Source: Sophora flavescens (Eukaryota > Streptophyta > Magnoliopsida > Fabales > Fabaceae). Taken from it: a stretch of DNA of 64,000 bases. The translations under genes and the position numbers were made by a program. Shown here piece by piece: positions 11,008-22,339 of the stretch (positions are counted from its first letter, which is position 1; each line of letters opens with the position of its first letter). The notes below the pieces were generated by a model. It did no database searches and was not told the origin of the DNA. It was given only the letters and a program-made list of their open reading frames with translations. Where the stretch lies: assembly GCA_030762895.1 (NCBI GenBank), contig CM061069.1, positions 19,545,630 to 19,609,629 on the forward strand, given 5' to 3'.

Positions 11008-14000
11008 TGTAACACCCCGATTTTCCGCTGTTTTCTTTTTTGATAATGAGTGTGCTACTGTTTATATATTCATATGAGTATTAGAAAATTATTTTAAATA
11101 AACGGAGGTTACCATTCAATTCTACTTGAACGTAGAAGGCTACGATTAAAATTTAGGTTGAAACGACGGGCGAATCCCGACCCGCTATTTTCACTGACGG
11201 TATATTTATACTTACCAGAAGACATAATTTTTACTCGTGAACTAAAAAATTAAGGTTTTTATTTAATTTCCTACGATTTTGGTTGTTTTGAAATATTTCA
11301 CTAAAAAGTGAAATATTATATTTTATCCGGGCTTCATATTGAATCGGGGAAGCAATGGAGCAGATTACGGGATTTCCGGGAGCCGCTATCGGATGATACC
11401 AATGAGACACATATGGCGAGTCACCCATGTGAACACATTAATGGTGCACATGGCCTCATGATGACAATTTCTATGGAAATTGCATTTTGGTCCTTAAACT
11501 TATTCTTAATTGCATTTTGGTCCCTAAACTAGTTTCTAGAATCTTCCAAGTAAATTGGATCAACTTTGGCCAATCAAAACTCATGTGGGGATGCTACCCT
11601 AATGTCCAATATCATGTTTAATATTTCAATTTCCCTAAACCAATTTCTTATCATTCAATTTCCTTTATCTTTAATTAAAGACTTAAACATGTTTTATGTT
11701 GGAAAATTGGTAATGGGCTTGGACTTCCACAAGCAAATTGTGCAAGGCCCAAGGCCCGTGGAGGCTTGACTGCCCATAAGCTCCAAGGGGCAAGCTTCTC
11801 CATCATTCCACCACTTTCTACAAGTGTCTTCATCTTCTTCACTTACCATTTTCTCCATTTTCTTCTTAACCAAAAAGCTTGAGTTTGTGAAGAAAGTTGC
11901 CATCTCTTGCTCATTTCTTGTTCTTCAAGAGGTGATTCTTACTCTCTACCTTCATTTAATGTCATGTCCTTCATAAGTTTTCATGTTTTGAAGTCTTAAA
12001 TCACCATGTTCAAACTAGATTCAAGTTTATGTTCATAACTTTGAAAAATCATAGTAAATCATAGAAAAAATCCTAAAAATGTGAAACCACTTTCTATGTT
12101 CTTATTATTATCTCTACTATCGTGATCTAAGAGATTTTGTAAACAAAACTTTCCTTCCCCTATTTCTAGCCTAGGACGAATCATACAAAAAAATGGGTAT
12201 AGAAATTTGATTTCTTGTCATGGAAGTGATCATGTTAATCATCTATTGAACTTGTATTAGTGATGAATCTAGGTTCTTATGTCAAACTAAGATTCCTAGC
12301 CATAATTTCATGTCTTGTCCGAATCTACCATTTAGAGGGTTAGGATGGTTTTGATTCTTAACTTTGTTGTTTAGCCATAATCCACTTCCTTAAGTATATT
12401 AGAATCATTAATCCATGACTTAAACAACTTTGGATTTTGTTTAGTTCTTAAAAACTATGAGGCCGTGACCAACATAGGAGGATTTTGATGTTTCGTGATT
12501 GTTTATTTATGTGGTTGTCTGGTTGTATTGTTGAAGGTTAAGTATAAAGCGGTGTACGTGAGTTTCCGGCTTCCGATGAATTAAATTCAACTTCCTGTGA
12601 ATCTTCAAGAGGTAAGAGGGGTTACCTGACGGGTTATTCGGATGGCCATATGTCCCTGTTTGTGGTCTGTATATATTTGTTTATGTAGTAGTGTGTTTCT
12701 GGTTTATTTTATTTGGCTTTGTGTTTCTAGTTGTTTATCCGTGTTTCAATTATTTATCTGCTTTTAATTTATTTAATTATCCGCAGATATATATATATAT
12801 ATATTATATTGCTATGATGTATGAATTGTCTGGCAATATAGTTCTGATGATGATGTTGGATGTTGTTTGTGAAGCCTGACAGTGGTCAGTGCACAACCGA
12901 TTAATCAGATAAAAGCTTTAATAAAGTGCATAAAATTATATTCAATGTTTTATGGGAAATGTTGGAATATAATGTTTATGGAAAATATTATTTGGAAAAA
13001 TAACAAGTATTTGAGAAATATTATTATTTTAATGATTTATATTTGAAAAAGTGAACTATGTGTCACAGAGAGGGGGGTAACCGTGAAAATATTTTACTAC
13101 TGCTAATTTTTACATAAGATATTCCGCAATACTATAAAAAGTTATTTTGTGAAGTTAATCTATGAAAATAACTTAACTGTGAATTAAGAAAATTGTTTAA
13201 GCGGAAAAAGCTAAGTTTTACCTTAAAATACTTTAAAATGACTTGACAACGGCAATGTGGAAAACCGACAATGGCAAGTATTTTAGAAACGGCAACGTGT
13301 ATTTTTGATAAACTTCAAATCTCTGTGACCCTCTTTTTAGAAAATGATGTTTTTCGGTAACCGGTGTTTTATGACAGAAATCTTCCCACTTAACAAATTT
13401 TCCAAAATCAATTTTTAAGTTGAAATTGTTTTAAAGAGGTTTGAACTTAATAACCGAGACGGCGGGGTATTAAGGTTCATTGTGTTGTAGACTGGGTATC
13501 TACTTAAAAGAGTTAAAACATTTTGAGATGTTTTCTATTACCACGAACCTAAGCCTGAGGCATTAGTCTAGGGTTTCATGATTGAGCACTCAGACTTTGA
13601 GGTCCTGTGTTTTAACGAAAGTTTTAAAGATGTTTGAAATTATGTTTGGTCGAAAGCTTTTGAGAGCTTTGACAAAGAAAGATATAACACAAAGAAAAGT
13701 GTCGAGAATAAAGTGTTTTCTTGCATGCATTTGGCAGACGTGCTATGGTTCTATGAGTGATTACCTTGCGGCATCAGGTAGATCATGATACGATGTTCTT
13801 CATTGTGCCGGGAGGACAATGAGACCCCATTCACGATGTTATCACTGTGCCACGGTGTTGGACAGTGTGCGATGGGTTTTGGCTGTGTGTCTGTAGCCGT
13901 GTGCCTTTTTTCCTGGTGTGGCAATTGAGTCTGATCAACTCATCACGAGGTTGGGATATCTCATGAGATGAAGTACGAAATTTTAGATCCTGGATATTGA

Positions 14001-14606
14001 AGTGTTCATGCATTCATATTTTAAAACGACGATGTTCGGGTGTGAGACCCTTTGATATATTGTGCTGTATGCTAATTTAATTATGAGAAATTAACTAATC
14101 TAGGTTTGTACATGTTTTGTTGTGTCGTACATATGGTTCTCGCATTATGATCCAATTGTCGGTTTCTCACTCTTGCATGTTCCAATTGTGGTTTCTCTTA
14201 TGGGTTCTATGTGGTGGAATTCAGATGAACCTCTTAAGGACTATGGCATCTACAAGAAGAAGAATGTTTAGTTCGGGGCATGCTGATGCTGCTTCTTTTT
14301 GTCGTAGTGTTTGACCAGCTTAGGTTTACGTTAAGTTATGTTTTGGGAATAATCTTTTCATTATAAATGTTTAAGTGTGAAACATACGAGGCAGTATAGC
14401 TGTATGACTTATATATATATATCAATATATCTAAGTGGGATTATGTGAACGTTGTTGTGACGATGTTGAGAAGAAAAAATTTTATCAACCCATTTTGTTT
14501 AAGACAAACGTTGAGAAAACATTATTTTCCAAAAGCAACTAGCGAATTTATGATTTTATTTTCCACAAACGGGTAATCATGTGATGACCCAAGTTAGGGT
14601 GTCACA
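11008..14606 (+). mobile_element. 3.6-kb solo LTR (TGTAACACC...GGTGTCACA) with 5-bp target duplication
   Basis: The block starts TGTAACACCCCGATTTTC and ends GGTGTCACA, and is flanked by GTAGG at 11003-11007 and 14607-14611. The homologous unit at 43095-43105 reads 'tatagtaaggacatc' with no insertion, which confirms the boundaries directly. There is no primer-binding site, gag or pol, so this is a solo LTR. It is related, in opposite orientation, to the LTR at 19490-41987, for example 'cagtggtcagtgcacaaccg' near 12880 against its complement near 39650. It still contains the uninterrupted site (agc at 14317-14319) that CACTA-2 used in the other LTR. Confidence 0.85.
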
Positions 14607-14611
14607 GTAGG

Positions 14612-15110
14612 GACATCTCTTTCGTTGTTCAGGAGCATCGCGGTGGACCTTTCTAACTAGCCCTCACGATTTATGCCTACTTGGTTGCGTACATTGCGAT
14701 GGCGTGCAATGGGAGGCCTGGTGGAGGCTTCTGACAGAGAGGATAACATCATCGGTCATCAACGTCGGGGAGGGTTCGTCCTCATCTTGTTGGAGCTTCA
14801 TCTGTACCAGCCACAATGGCGGCTCATGAGGTGGTTCCTCTCGTGGTCATTCGTCATGGTCCGTCGCTGATACCACCTACGGGATAGCCTAGCTATAGAT
14901 GTTTTAGGATGACTGCTCATAAGAGCATCCCACGTCCGACATTCCATTGCCACCATGTTCCTCTGACTCTAGTTGTGGAGTTGTTGGACAACTCTTCGGA
15001 TTCTTCTGAGGAGGACCCAGAGGAGGTGGTCTAGGAGGACCCAAATGAGGGTTTCTCTGCGAACGAGGACGATACCTTGATATAGTTCGTGTTGGTTAGT
15101 TGTGATTCGA
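14612..15110. other. Unclassified repetitive remnant, GC-richer, with short broken frames (copy A)
   Basis: This stretch is visibly GC-richer than its surroundings and contains a 65-codon frame (14673-14870). A further acidic run of codons (about 14955-15080, with repeated gag-gag-gac codons) is broken by stops. An almost identical copy lies at 43107-43605. I do not recognise a family. The composition and position suggest a decayed transposable-element coding region. Confidence 0.4.
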
Positions 15111-15921
15111 GTTCTAGAAGGTGTACGTAAGAGACTAAGTTATTTTGTGGAGATGTGTCTCAAACTTTTATATATTATTATGTATTTACCTTATGTTTTA
15201 TTTTCTATGCGAAGGCATTTCTCGTGATTTAGTTTTACTGCTTTTGCTATGTACTTGTGCACCTTATTAAGGAATTTAACTATGTTTACGAAGGTTATTC
15301 ATCAGTTGATGTCGGTGGTGTAATATTAATTAATTGTTTATCTTTACCATTTTCTATAGAATCATTTTATTCTGCTATTCTCAATCTTATAAATATCACA
15401 AACAATGTAGCGCCTGGAAAGGGCATTACACTAACATTTTGCTTAGATGTAGCAAATCAGATATTCGTCACCTTTTGACAGATCATAACATAAGGAGACG
15501 AGTTTGATGGATCTAACCTAAAAATAAGAAAAAGGAATCATGATTAATATTTCTCCTACTAGAAATTTTCCAACAAGACAATTAATGCCCGGACTAATTT
15601 CAATGAAAATAGCTAAATAATGTGGTACATTTGTTAATATTTAAATGTTAAATATTGTTTTAGATCTTATAATTTTTGTTATTTTTTTAAGTTAATTTCT
15701 ATACTTAAAAAATTTTAAACTAATTTTCTTAATTGTAAATGTTTTTAAATTAGTCCTTAATTTTACATCAAAGCTATTACACAGTTCAAGGTTTAAACTA
15801 TAGGAACCAAAATCATATTCTAACCATATTTCACATTGTACACAAATTCTTTCAATCAATTTTAGTTAACTTCATAAATTTTATGGACTATTTAATGCTG
15901 GCTTTTACTTTTGATTATAAA
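15111..15921. other. AT-rich spacer 3' of STP-a
   Basis: No gene is recognised. The small 73-codon frame at 15257-15478 has a homologous but indel-disrupted counterpart at 43750-43975, so it is not conserved as a coding frame. Indels between copies here occur at CTG sites (e.g. 15240, 15252). Confidence 0.5.
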
Positions 15922-16119
15922 CAGGGCTTGCCCACGGCAAATTGAGGTCTAAAGATAGGTGAGACCTCATAGTGAACAAATCATGAGATGATGCCTCATA
16001 TGTGCAATTTTTATTATATATTAAATAACTTTGGTTATTTGACTATGTAGGGGACCTAGTGGGGAGGACTGGAGGCCTAAAGTAAGGGCTTGTCCAGTTT
16101 TACCCTCGGCCCGACACTG
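15922..16119. mobile_element. 198-bp hAT-type MITE (copy A)
   Basis: It starts CAGGGCTTGCCC and ends '...tcggcccgacactg', giving imperfect CAG...CTG terminal inverted repeats with GC-rich subtermini. An 8-bp duplication, ATTATAAA, flanks it at 15914-15921 and 16120-16127. An 8-bp duplication and CAG(G/T)G ends are the hallmark of hAT elements. At 198 bp without coding capacity it is non-autonomous. It sits about 190 bp beyond the STP-a stop codon and may lie in the 3' UTR or just downstream. Confidence 0.85.
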
Positions 16120-16312
16120 ATTATAAATTTGAGAAAAAAAATGTCATAAATTGAAAGATAATATTGGCTTAGTAATGGATATGAGACCCTACGTAAATGC
16201 ATTTGTTATAAAAACTGAAAAAAGAAAAACTAAAAAACTTAACTTCGAGGAGACTTTGTAAGAAATCAAAATATAGTTTAATAAATTCATAGAGTATACA
16301 TCTTGATCAACT

Positions 16313-18041
16313 TTAAGGAGAGGCCTTGTGATTATAGCCACCGATAATTGCATCATCAGGAATGTACTTAGTCCAAAACCAATGAGACTTCCACACCCTA
16401 TTCATTTCTTCGATCGGGGTGTTCTTTGTCTCTGGGAAGAGCAAGGCAATGAAAATGGTCATGATCACCACAAATCCACCATAGAAAAAGAAGAGGCCAA
16501 ACTTCAAGTGACAAAGCATACTGAGAAAAACTTCGGCAAAGAAAAAGGTGAAAACCATGTTCACCGCAACATTGATAGATTGTCCTACAGATCGAACCTC
16601 AAGATTGCATATTTCACTAGGCACCAACCATCCTAGTGGACCCCAAGACCATGCAAATGCTGCAACGTATAAACATATAAAGAATAGGAGAAGATCGGCT
16701 TCTACTTTGCTAAATGAGCCTTCACCGCTCACTCCAAACTTCAAAGCAATCATGACTCCAACGGCAATCTAAAAGAAATGATTATGGTTTCTAAATTAGT
16801 CATGCTAAATAATGGCAAGGTTTCTGGGATAAGTATGTTATCATTTTAATTAAAATTTAATGCATTTAACTAAGTTGCAATTTTACCTGACAAATAGCCA
16901 TTTGGATGCCACCTTCAAGGAACAAAATCTTTCTTCCAAACTTGTCCACAGTGAAGATGGAAACAAAAGTGGCAAGCACATTGACACCTCCAGAGATAAC
17001 TGCGGATATAAGGGAAGCTTCGTTGCCAAAGCCTAGAGTCTTGAAAAGGACAGGTGCATACGTGATGACATTGATGCCAGTGAGTTGTTGGAAAAATGGA
17101 ATAAAAGAGCAGAAAGTGAGCTGAGGTCTGTATTTTGGTTGTCTAATGTTCTTCCATGGGTGTTCTACCATTTTGGCTGCCTCACTAGCATCAATGAGAT
17201 CTTGAAACTCCTCATCAATGTCATCAGTTCCACGAATCTTTTGCAAAATTTTCCTTGCTTCATCACGTTGGCCTCTTTCAATCAAGGAGTTGGGTGTGTC
17301 ACTTAAGAAGAGAGATCCAACACACATGATGACTGCAGGAACAGCTCCAACACCCAAAGAAATTCTCCATCCACTTTCACGTTTGTAGGTCCCGTAGTTT
17401 ATAAGGTTTGCGACTAGAACGCCAATTGTGATCATCATTTGAAAGCCCATGTTGAGTGCACCTCGGATCTTTGCTGGAGCCATTTCAGATAAATACACTG
17501 GAACAGCCTAAACAACAATTGGGTGCAATTAGATGTGGAGAGTCGTTAAAACTTGAAAGCATAACAATGACACAAATTCTTACCTGATTGCAGTATCCCA
17601 CACCCAAACCAAGCAATATGCGACCGATGATAAGCATTGCAACGTTAATAGCAAAACCATTCAACAATGCACCAACAAGGAAAAATAAGCCACCTCCAAA
17701 CATTGAGGTCTTGCGTCCCAACATTCTTGTGGTTGTGGAAGCAAAAATGAAGCTACAAGTGCTGCAAGATATAGAGATGAGGTAAATAATGTAAGGAGGT
17801 GATTGTTGAATTTACAGTATTGGCTTTCATCATGGGATTCATCTTTCATTTGTTTGTAAACACTCGGAAAGAACTTGACCAAGAATGGTTCCATGGAAGT
17901 CACTCCTCCTGTAATACCAAGATCATAACCAAAGAGTAAACCTCCCATGGCTGCCACAAAGCATGTAATTATCACGAATGGTGTGACTTTGCCCTTATAT
18001 TGCCTTCCTTCTACTGAAGCAACAAAAGCACCGCCAGCCAT
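16313..18041 (-). CDS. STP: Sugar transport protein (STP-a), 3 exons, 1-bp frameshift in exon 1
   Basis: A plasma-membrane H+/monosaccharide symporter of the major facilitator superfamily. Exons on the minus strand are 18041-17584, 17507-16887 and 16768-16313, with GT-AG introns that fall between codons. Family motifs present include [15 protein letters not shown] near residue 40, GRILLG near 140, [12 protein letters not shown] near 158, QQLTGIN, DKFGRK and the C-terminal [12 protein letters not shown] homopolymer in exon 1 (17743-17747) has five A residues where STP-b has six. This shifts the frame after about residue 98 and would remove most of the protein. Otherwise the gene is almost identical to STP-b (the only other coding change noticed is Asp for Glu in the tail). 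The 1-bp loss in an A run may be a real pseudogenising change or a sequencing error. Confidence 0.85.
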
Positions 18042-19017
18042 CTTTCAAACTCTTGTATCTTATATAAGATGTGTGTATCTTTATTCAGGGAATGGATTCT
18101 CTCAAGTGAAAAAATAACTTGAGGAAGTAATATGGGGACTTAAACCTCCTTTCCTCCTTTATTATATTGTAAAGACTTTTTCTCTCTTCTTTTTGATGGA
18201 TGGTGGGGATTTAACTGAATGGTAAAGTGCAGGAGAGAATCCATTCCTCTTTATGATCACCTCTTCTCACCTTGTTTTCTACGCATGTTAGATCTCAAAT
18301 CCATTATCATTTTATATTGTCTATAGATGCTACTGATATAACATCTTGAAAACCTAGTCAAAAGAAATTTTCTAAAATCAGAGGATGGGAAAAAAATAAC
18401 TTCTTCCAGATAATAATGACATTTAAGCAATTTAGATTATTTGTCATACAAGTAATATCCTAACTTGGGAGTATAGTTACTTTGGATTTACTGTTAATGC
18501 ACTATTTTAAGGATTAAGAGCTAATTGTTGGGTTTATGTGGCAAGTACGTAGACATCCTCATCGAAACACAGAGGATAATTTTTTTGAAATAATGGCTAA
18601 TAGAGTTCTATTTACAGTATAAACGTAAGCGAATGGAAAACTCACACGAAACCACTCCCCGATAAAGGCAACTTTCTTACAAAAATATGCTATCTAATTA
18701 TAACAATGATTTATTTGTTAACGTTGTTCTAGTAAATACTACATAAATATTATAAACTATCTTAAATTAATTTCTCTAATGAATAAGAAGTCTTTTCATA
18801 CTAATTTTAAAAATTAAAAATCATAATTATAATAAATTATAGTCTTTGGTATGTTATATCTCCCAAACTATTAATTAAATGAGAAATAAATTTACAAAAA
18901 TCGAGCAATAATTGGTGATAAAAGTATAACTAATAATTCATCATTAACCTATATACAATTCTGGTTTAAATAAGTTTTTTCGTCCCTAAAAATTTCATGA
19001 TTTTTGGTTTTAGTCCA
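18042..19017. promoter_or_regulatory. Upstream (5') region of STP-a
   Basis: About 1 kb upstream of the STP-a start, read on the minus strand. It is AT-rich, with a TATA-like 'cttatataag' only about 20 bases from the ATG (18059-18068) and other AT boxes further up, so the transcription start cannot be placed. The same sequence lies before STP-b (46538-47513), so the two copies should share regulation. No other gene is seen. Confidence 0.4.
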
Positions 19018-19030
19018 TAGACTTTTTTTC

Positions 19031-19246
19031 TTAGGATCTCATCCCTATAATTTCAAGAGTCAAGGACTTCTCTGCTATCTTCTTTCCAAAACTGGGGTCA
19101 AGAACCACATTTTCAGCTTCAACAAGATCCCTAGGAGAACTCATAACAGGGTCAGGTTCTATATCGTGCACCTTTTTCTTACTCCTGAGAAGGAGATCTT
19201 CTTCTTCAGATGAGCGGAGGAAGGGGGAGGCATCACTTGCTTTCAC
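19031..19246 (-). CDS. 71-codon ORF, possible LINE ORF1-like remnant (copy 2)
   Basis: The same frame as at 9464-9679 and 47527-47742, including SSEEEDLLLRSKKKV. Against 47527-47742 it differs by a single residue (Arg for Gly), and against copy 1 by many. Its frame is unbroken in all three places. The function is unknown and there is no domain beyond the acidic/basic N-terminal pattern. It lies about 1 kb upstream of the STP-a start, on the same strand. Confidence 0.3.
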   Translation of the reverse strand: MKASDASPFLRSSEEEDLLLRSKKKVHDIEPDPVMSSPRDLVEAENVVLDPSFGKKIAEKSLTLEIIGMRS

Positions 19247-19796
19247 AGAACTCCGGAGAAGGGTATAACTTTTTTATTTAATTATATGATAGAAAATAAA
19301 ATAAAATGTAAGTATTTTCTTATCTTCTCCATCCGATATTAATAGTTGAAATCTTGACTAATTTTTGGCAATTCAATGTTATTTTCTTATTTTTACCATA
19401 AGTATAAATTGATTAACATAGAAATCATAGATAAAATATAATACATTTGGCGATGAATATTTTTTATGAAAGTGCATTAACGTTTAAATTGTGACACCTC
19501 AACTCGGGTCATCCTATGGTTACCCGTTTGCGGAAATAAAACTTAATTTGCTGGTTACTTTCGGAAAATAATGTTTTCTCAACGTTTATCTTTTCAAAAT
19601 ATGGTGATAATAATTTTTTTTTCTTTTTAACCTCAAAACAACAACGAAATCAAACCACACTTAAATACATACTGTATATAAGTTATACAACTATATTGCC
19701 TCGTATGTTTTCACACCTAGATCCTTACCAGTTAATTTATTCTTAAAACATAAAATAACACCATAGGACCTAAGCTCACTACTACAGAAAAGGGTT

Positions 19797-20080
19797 TTAG
19801 CAGCGCACTTTCAGTAGCACTTCAATGAAAAACGCTACTAAAAAATAGGCGGAAGGTTTTTAATAGCGCTTCCTTAAGATAGCGCTATCTATTCCTTATT
19901 CTAAGACAGTGCTCCTTTAAGAAAACGCTATTAAATGTAGATTGATAGGAATAGATAGCGTTTTCTTGAGGAAGCGCTATTATAAGTAAGAGAATAGATA
20001 GCGTTTCCTTAAAAAAACGCTATCATAGGTAAGTAAATAGGTAGCGCTTTTTCAAAGAAGCGCTATCTATTCCCCTTATA
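19797..20080. repeat. 5' subterminal AGCGCT hairpin array of CACTA-2 (copy A)
   Basis: A series of short inverted repeats built from TAGCGCTTT / AAAGCGCTA and variants (tagcgtttt, aacgctatc), spaced about 30-50 bp. Comparable arrays lie at the 3' end (37965-38350). Such repeats are the presumed binding sites for the CACTA DNA-binding protein. Confidence 0.8.
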
Positions 20081-20084
20081 CTAA

Positions 20085-20600
20085 ATCTTTCTCTCGCGCG
20101 GCTCTTTTCCCTCGTTCTCAAACCCTCATTCTCAAACTTTGTTTTTGACTTCTCTTTTCCCCAAATCAGTGAGTGAGACTTTGTTTTCTAGTGTGCTGCG
20201 ATCTTTGTCCCCTACGCCGTACGTCCCCCTTTGCTCTCTCTGCAGTTTCGTTCTCCATCGGTGACACTGACGTTCGTCCCCCTTTCCCGCCGCTGCTCGA
20301 ACCAGATCGGACACTGCAACCTCACGACCTCACAAGAGCCACCGCAAAAACAGTAATCCCGCTAGCTCTGCCAAATGTCGAGCTCGGTCCTCCGCCGTGA
20401 TGTGGAGACCAAAGAGAAGACGATGCTGTTGCTAGATCCATTTCCTTCTTCGAGCTTACAGTCGTCGTCGCGATTTCCTCCGCTTCTCAGATCCGCCATC
20501 GTGCCTCTAACCACCGCCTGTGACCGCCGTAGCACGAAACTGTCGTCATGCCTTAAACCGCCTCCGAGCAGCAGATTCGAACAAAATAACCAGCAAAATA
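20085..20600 (+). pseudogene. Captured 5'-exon-like sequence of unknown gene (copy A)
   Basis: A GC- and pyrimidine-rich stretch with the look of a plant 5' UTR and first coding exon (ttttccctcgttctcaaacc..., then Ser/Pro-rich frames such as SSLQSSSRFPPLLRSA at 20375-20731). It lies inside CACTA-2 upstream of the RING fragment. Whether it is the first exon of the same RING gene cannot be told. The frame differs from copy B (48579-49085) through indels at CTG and CCG sites around 20517-20545. Confidence 0.4.
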
Positions 20601-21182
20601 TCCTTCATTCTTTTAAAATATTCATTACTATTGTTTTCTTTAATGCTGTTTATGCCATAGTTGCATTTTCAAGTGTAATCTTCTTCACTAGGTGCTATTT
20701 CCCATGTTCTTCTCTATATGATTACGGCTAAATTCATGAAAATGGTAGCTGCTAAATCACCAGGAGTTTGAATCTGGATTTATTTTACTGGAAGCACACC
20801 TTTTGTTTGATAAAATCCCAAGGAATGCAAATCAGAAGCTATTGGAAAAGAGCCCAAGCTCATTTGGATGTTTAAAGAGCATGTAATTGAGGGATTTGTC
20901 TGGATGTTGGTTCAATACGAAGGAGCGGATTTGTGCATATGGGAACACGTCAAGTGCTTGATAAAATCATCAGGTGATATGGTTCCTTGGACTTCAACTT
21001 TCTTTTCTTGCTTGAGTGAAATCGATCTGTTGTGTTTGATATACATGCTGTAAGAGCCTTGTGATGATGATTCATACTGATCTTGTTTTAGTTTCTCTAA
21101 ATTCAAACCATCCAGGATCAGTTTTGGTTTACGGTGTTCTTTGTGGAGACATGACCATGATATTTGATTTACTTCTCTGCAG
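20601..21182. other. Unassigned captured sequence (introns or unrecognised exons)
   Basis: It lies between the 5'-exon-like block and the RING exons. A 61-codon plus-strand frame (20868-21053) and a 101-codon minus-strand frame overlap here and both recur in copy B, but only because the DNA is duplicated. No domain is recognised. It may be intron and exon sequence of the captured RING gene. Confidence 0.35.
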
Positions 21183-21439
21183 ATTTGTTTGGAGATATGC
21201 TTTGAGCCAAGTTCCACACCTTGTGGTCATAGGTACATTTCAAATCAGAAGACAAACACCCCATTAATCTGAATTTCTTATTTGGCTGGAAATTTTTCTT
21301 GTGGGAGGTACACATTTTAATATATAATTCCTAGATTTCTGATTCAAAATCAACAATTTTGCAGCTTTTGTAGAAAATGTCTTCGATCTGCTGCAGATAA
21401 GTGTGGCAAAAGGTGCCCAAAATTCAGGCAACTAATAAG
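21183..21439 (+). pseudogene. Captured RING-finger (C3HC4) gene fragment, two exons (copy A)
   Basis: The donor gene would encode a RING-type E3 ubiquitin ligase. Two exons bounded by AG and GT signals, 21183-21232 and 21365-21439, read ICLEICFEPSSTPCGH and then SFCRKCLRSAADKCGKRCPKF. Together they give most of a C3HC4 RING: the Cys of the first pair, Cys-X-His, CxxC and the first Cys of the last pair. The final Cys is Phe (CPKF), so zinc site 2 would be lost. The first exon(s) and everything after the RING are missing. It is a capture product without a plausible complete protein. Confidence 0.7.
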
Positions 21440-22325
21440 GTATTTCTAAGTGCTCTCGCTTTGCTTCTCGTTGGAACCGATCTCTCGAATCTCGTGTTAG
21501 CTGTTTATTTTTTTTATGTAATTATTGATCCTGTTGAATCTGATTTGCAATTTTGTGTTTTTGCCTTAGAAGGAACCATAGATTCCCAAAGAGGATCTTT
21601 AAGATGGATTTATTTCTGTTTGAGGAACTGTAAATAAGATTTGCCATAGTTAAACTGCTAGAAATGTTCTTAAAGGTGCTTCGTGTCTAACATTTTTATA
21701 GGTGCTTCGTGGAATCTTAAAAAAAGGCTCATAATTGATAATTTACCTAATTGTTCTTTGATTAATAAAAAGTTATGGTAGCATGTTGATAGTGGTACAC
21801 AATTCTAAGATCCAGCACAAGATCTGTTTTTCGTTTGTTACAACTTAATTTCATACTAATTGTTAGAAAGGAGCTCCATAATCCTTGTGTTAAGCTGATT
21901 AGAATGGGTCAAATGATTTCTCTATTGAGCTAATAATGGATTGAAGAAGAGCCTTGCTAGTATGTTGATAGTAGAGGTTTGTGATGGCTATTGAGCTAAT
22001 AATGGATTGTTAATTCTGACCCTCATTCTAAAGTGCTGAAGATTTGTATCGTTTTGAGAAACTACTCTTGAGCATCATGCTCTATATTCGTTATGTCATC
22101 AAATTGAGCCATCATGCTCTATATTCACTATGTTCGTTAGAGATTTGGATCTTTGTTGATATCATCCTTTTCCGGGTATAAATTGCAGAGGATGGTTGAA
22201 ATGCTCGATTATTTTGCTATAGCCTTTTTATTATTGTAAATGGCAGCTAGGTTGTTTTGTGAGTACTTGTGGCAAATTGATGGTGCAGAGTTCTAGATGC
22301 CACTTGTATCCTTTAAGATTTGGTT
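21440..22325. other. Intron-like or unassigned sequence inside CACTA-2 (copy A)
   Basis: An AT-rich stretch between the RING and callose synthase fragments. It contains a local repeat of 'gagctaataatggatt' (about 21930 and 22002) and a doubled 'catcatgctctatattc'. No exon is recognised. Position 22043 is the left edge of the 2.1-kb segment that is repeated after CACTA-1. Confidence 0.5.
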
Positions 22326-22339
22326 TGATTTAAAAATGA

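Noticed and set aside
11308..11532. Short ORFs within the solo LTRs (e.g. 11308-11532, 11566-11769, 13582-13788)
   Set aside because: No domain, not matched in the related minus-strand LTR, and located in an LTR without coding capacity.
16328..16636. 102-codon plus-strand ORF opposite STP-a (and at 44823-45131)
   Set aside because: It is antisense to exon 3 of the STP gene and has no domain. It is preserved only because the gene is duplicated.
20912..21217. 101-codon minus-strand ORF in CACTA-2 (also 49409-49714)
   Set aside because: It overlaps the captured RING region in antisense, with no domain or splice support. Conservation is explained by recent duplication.
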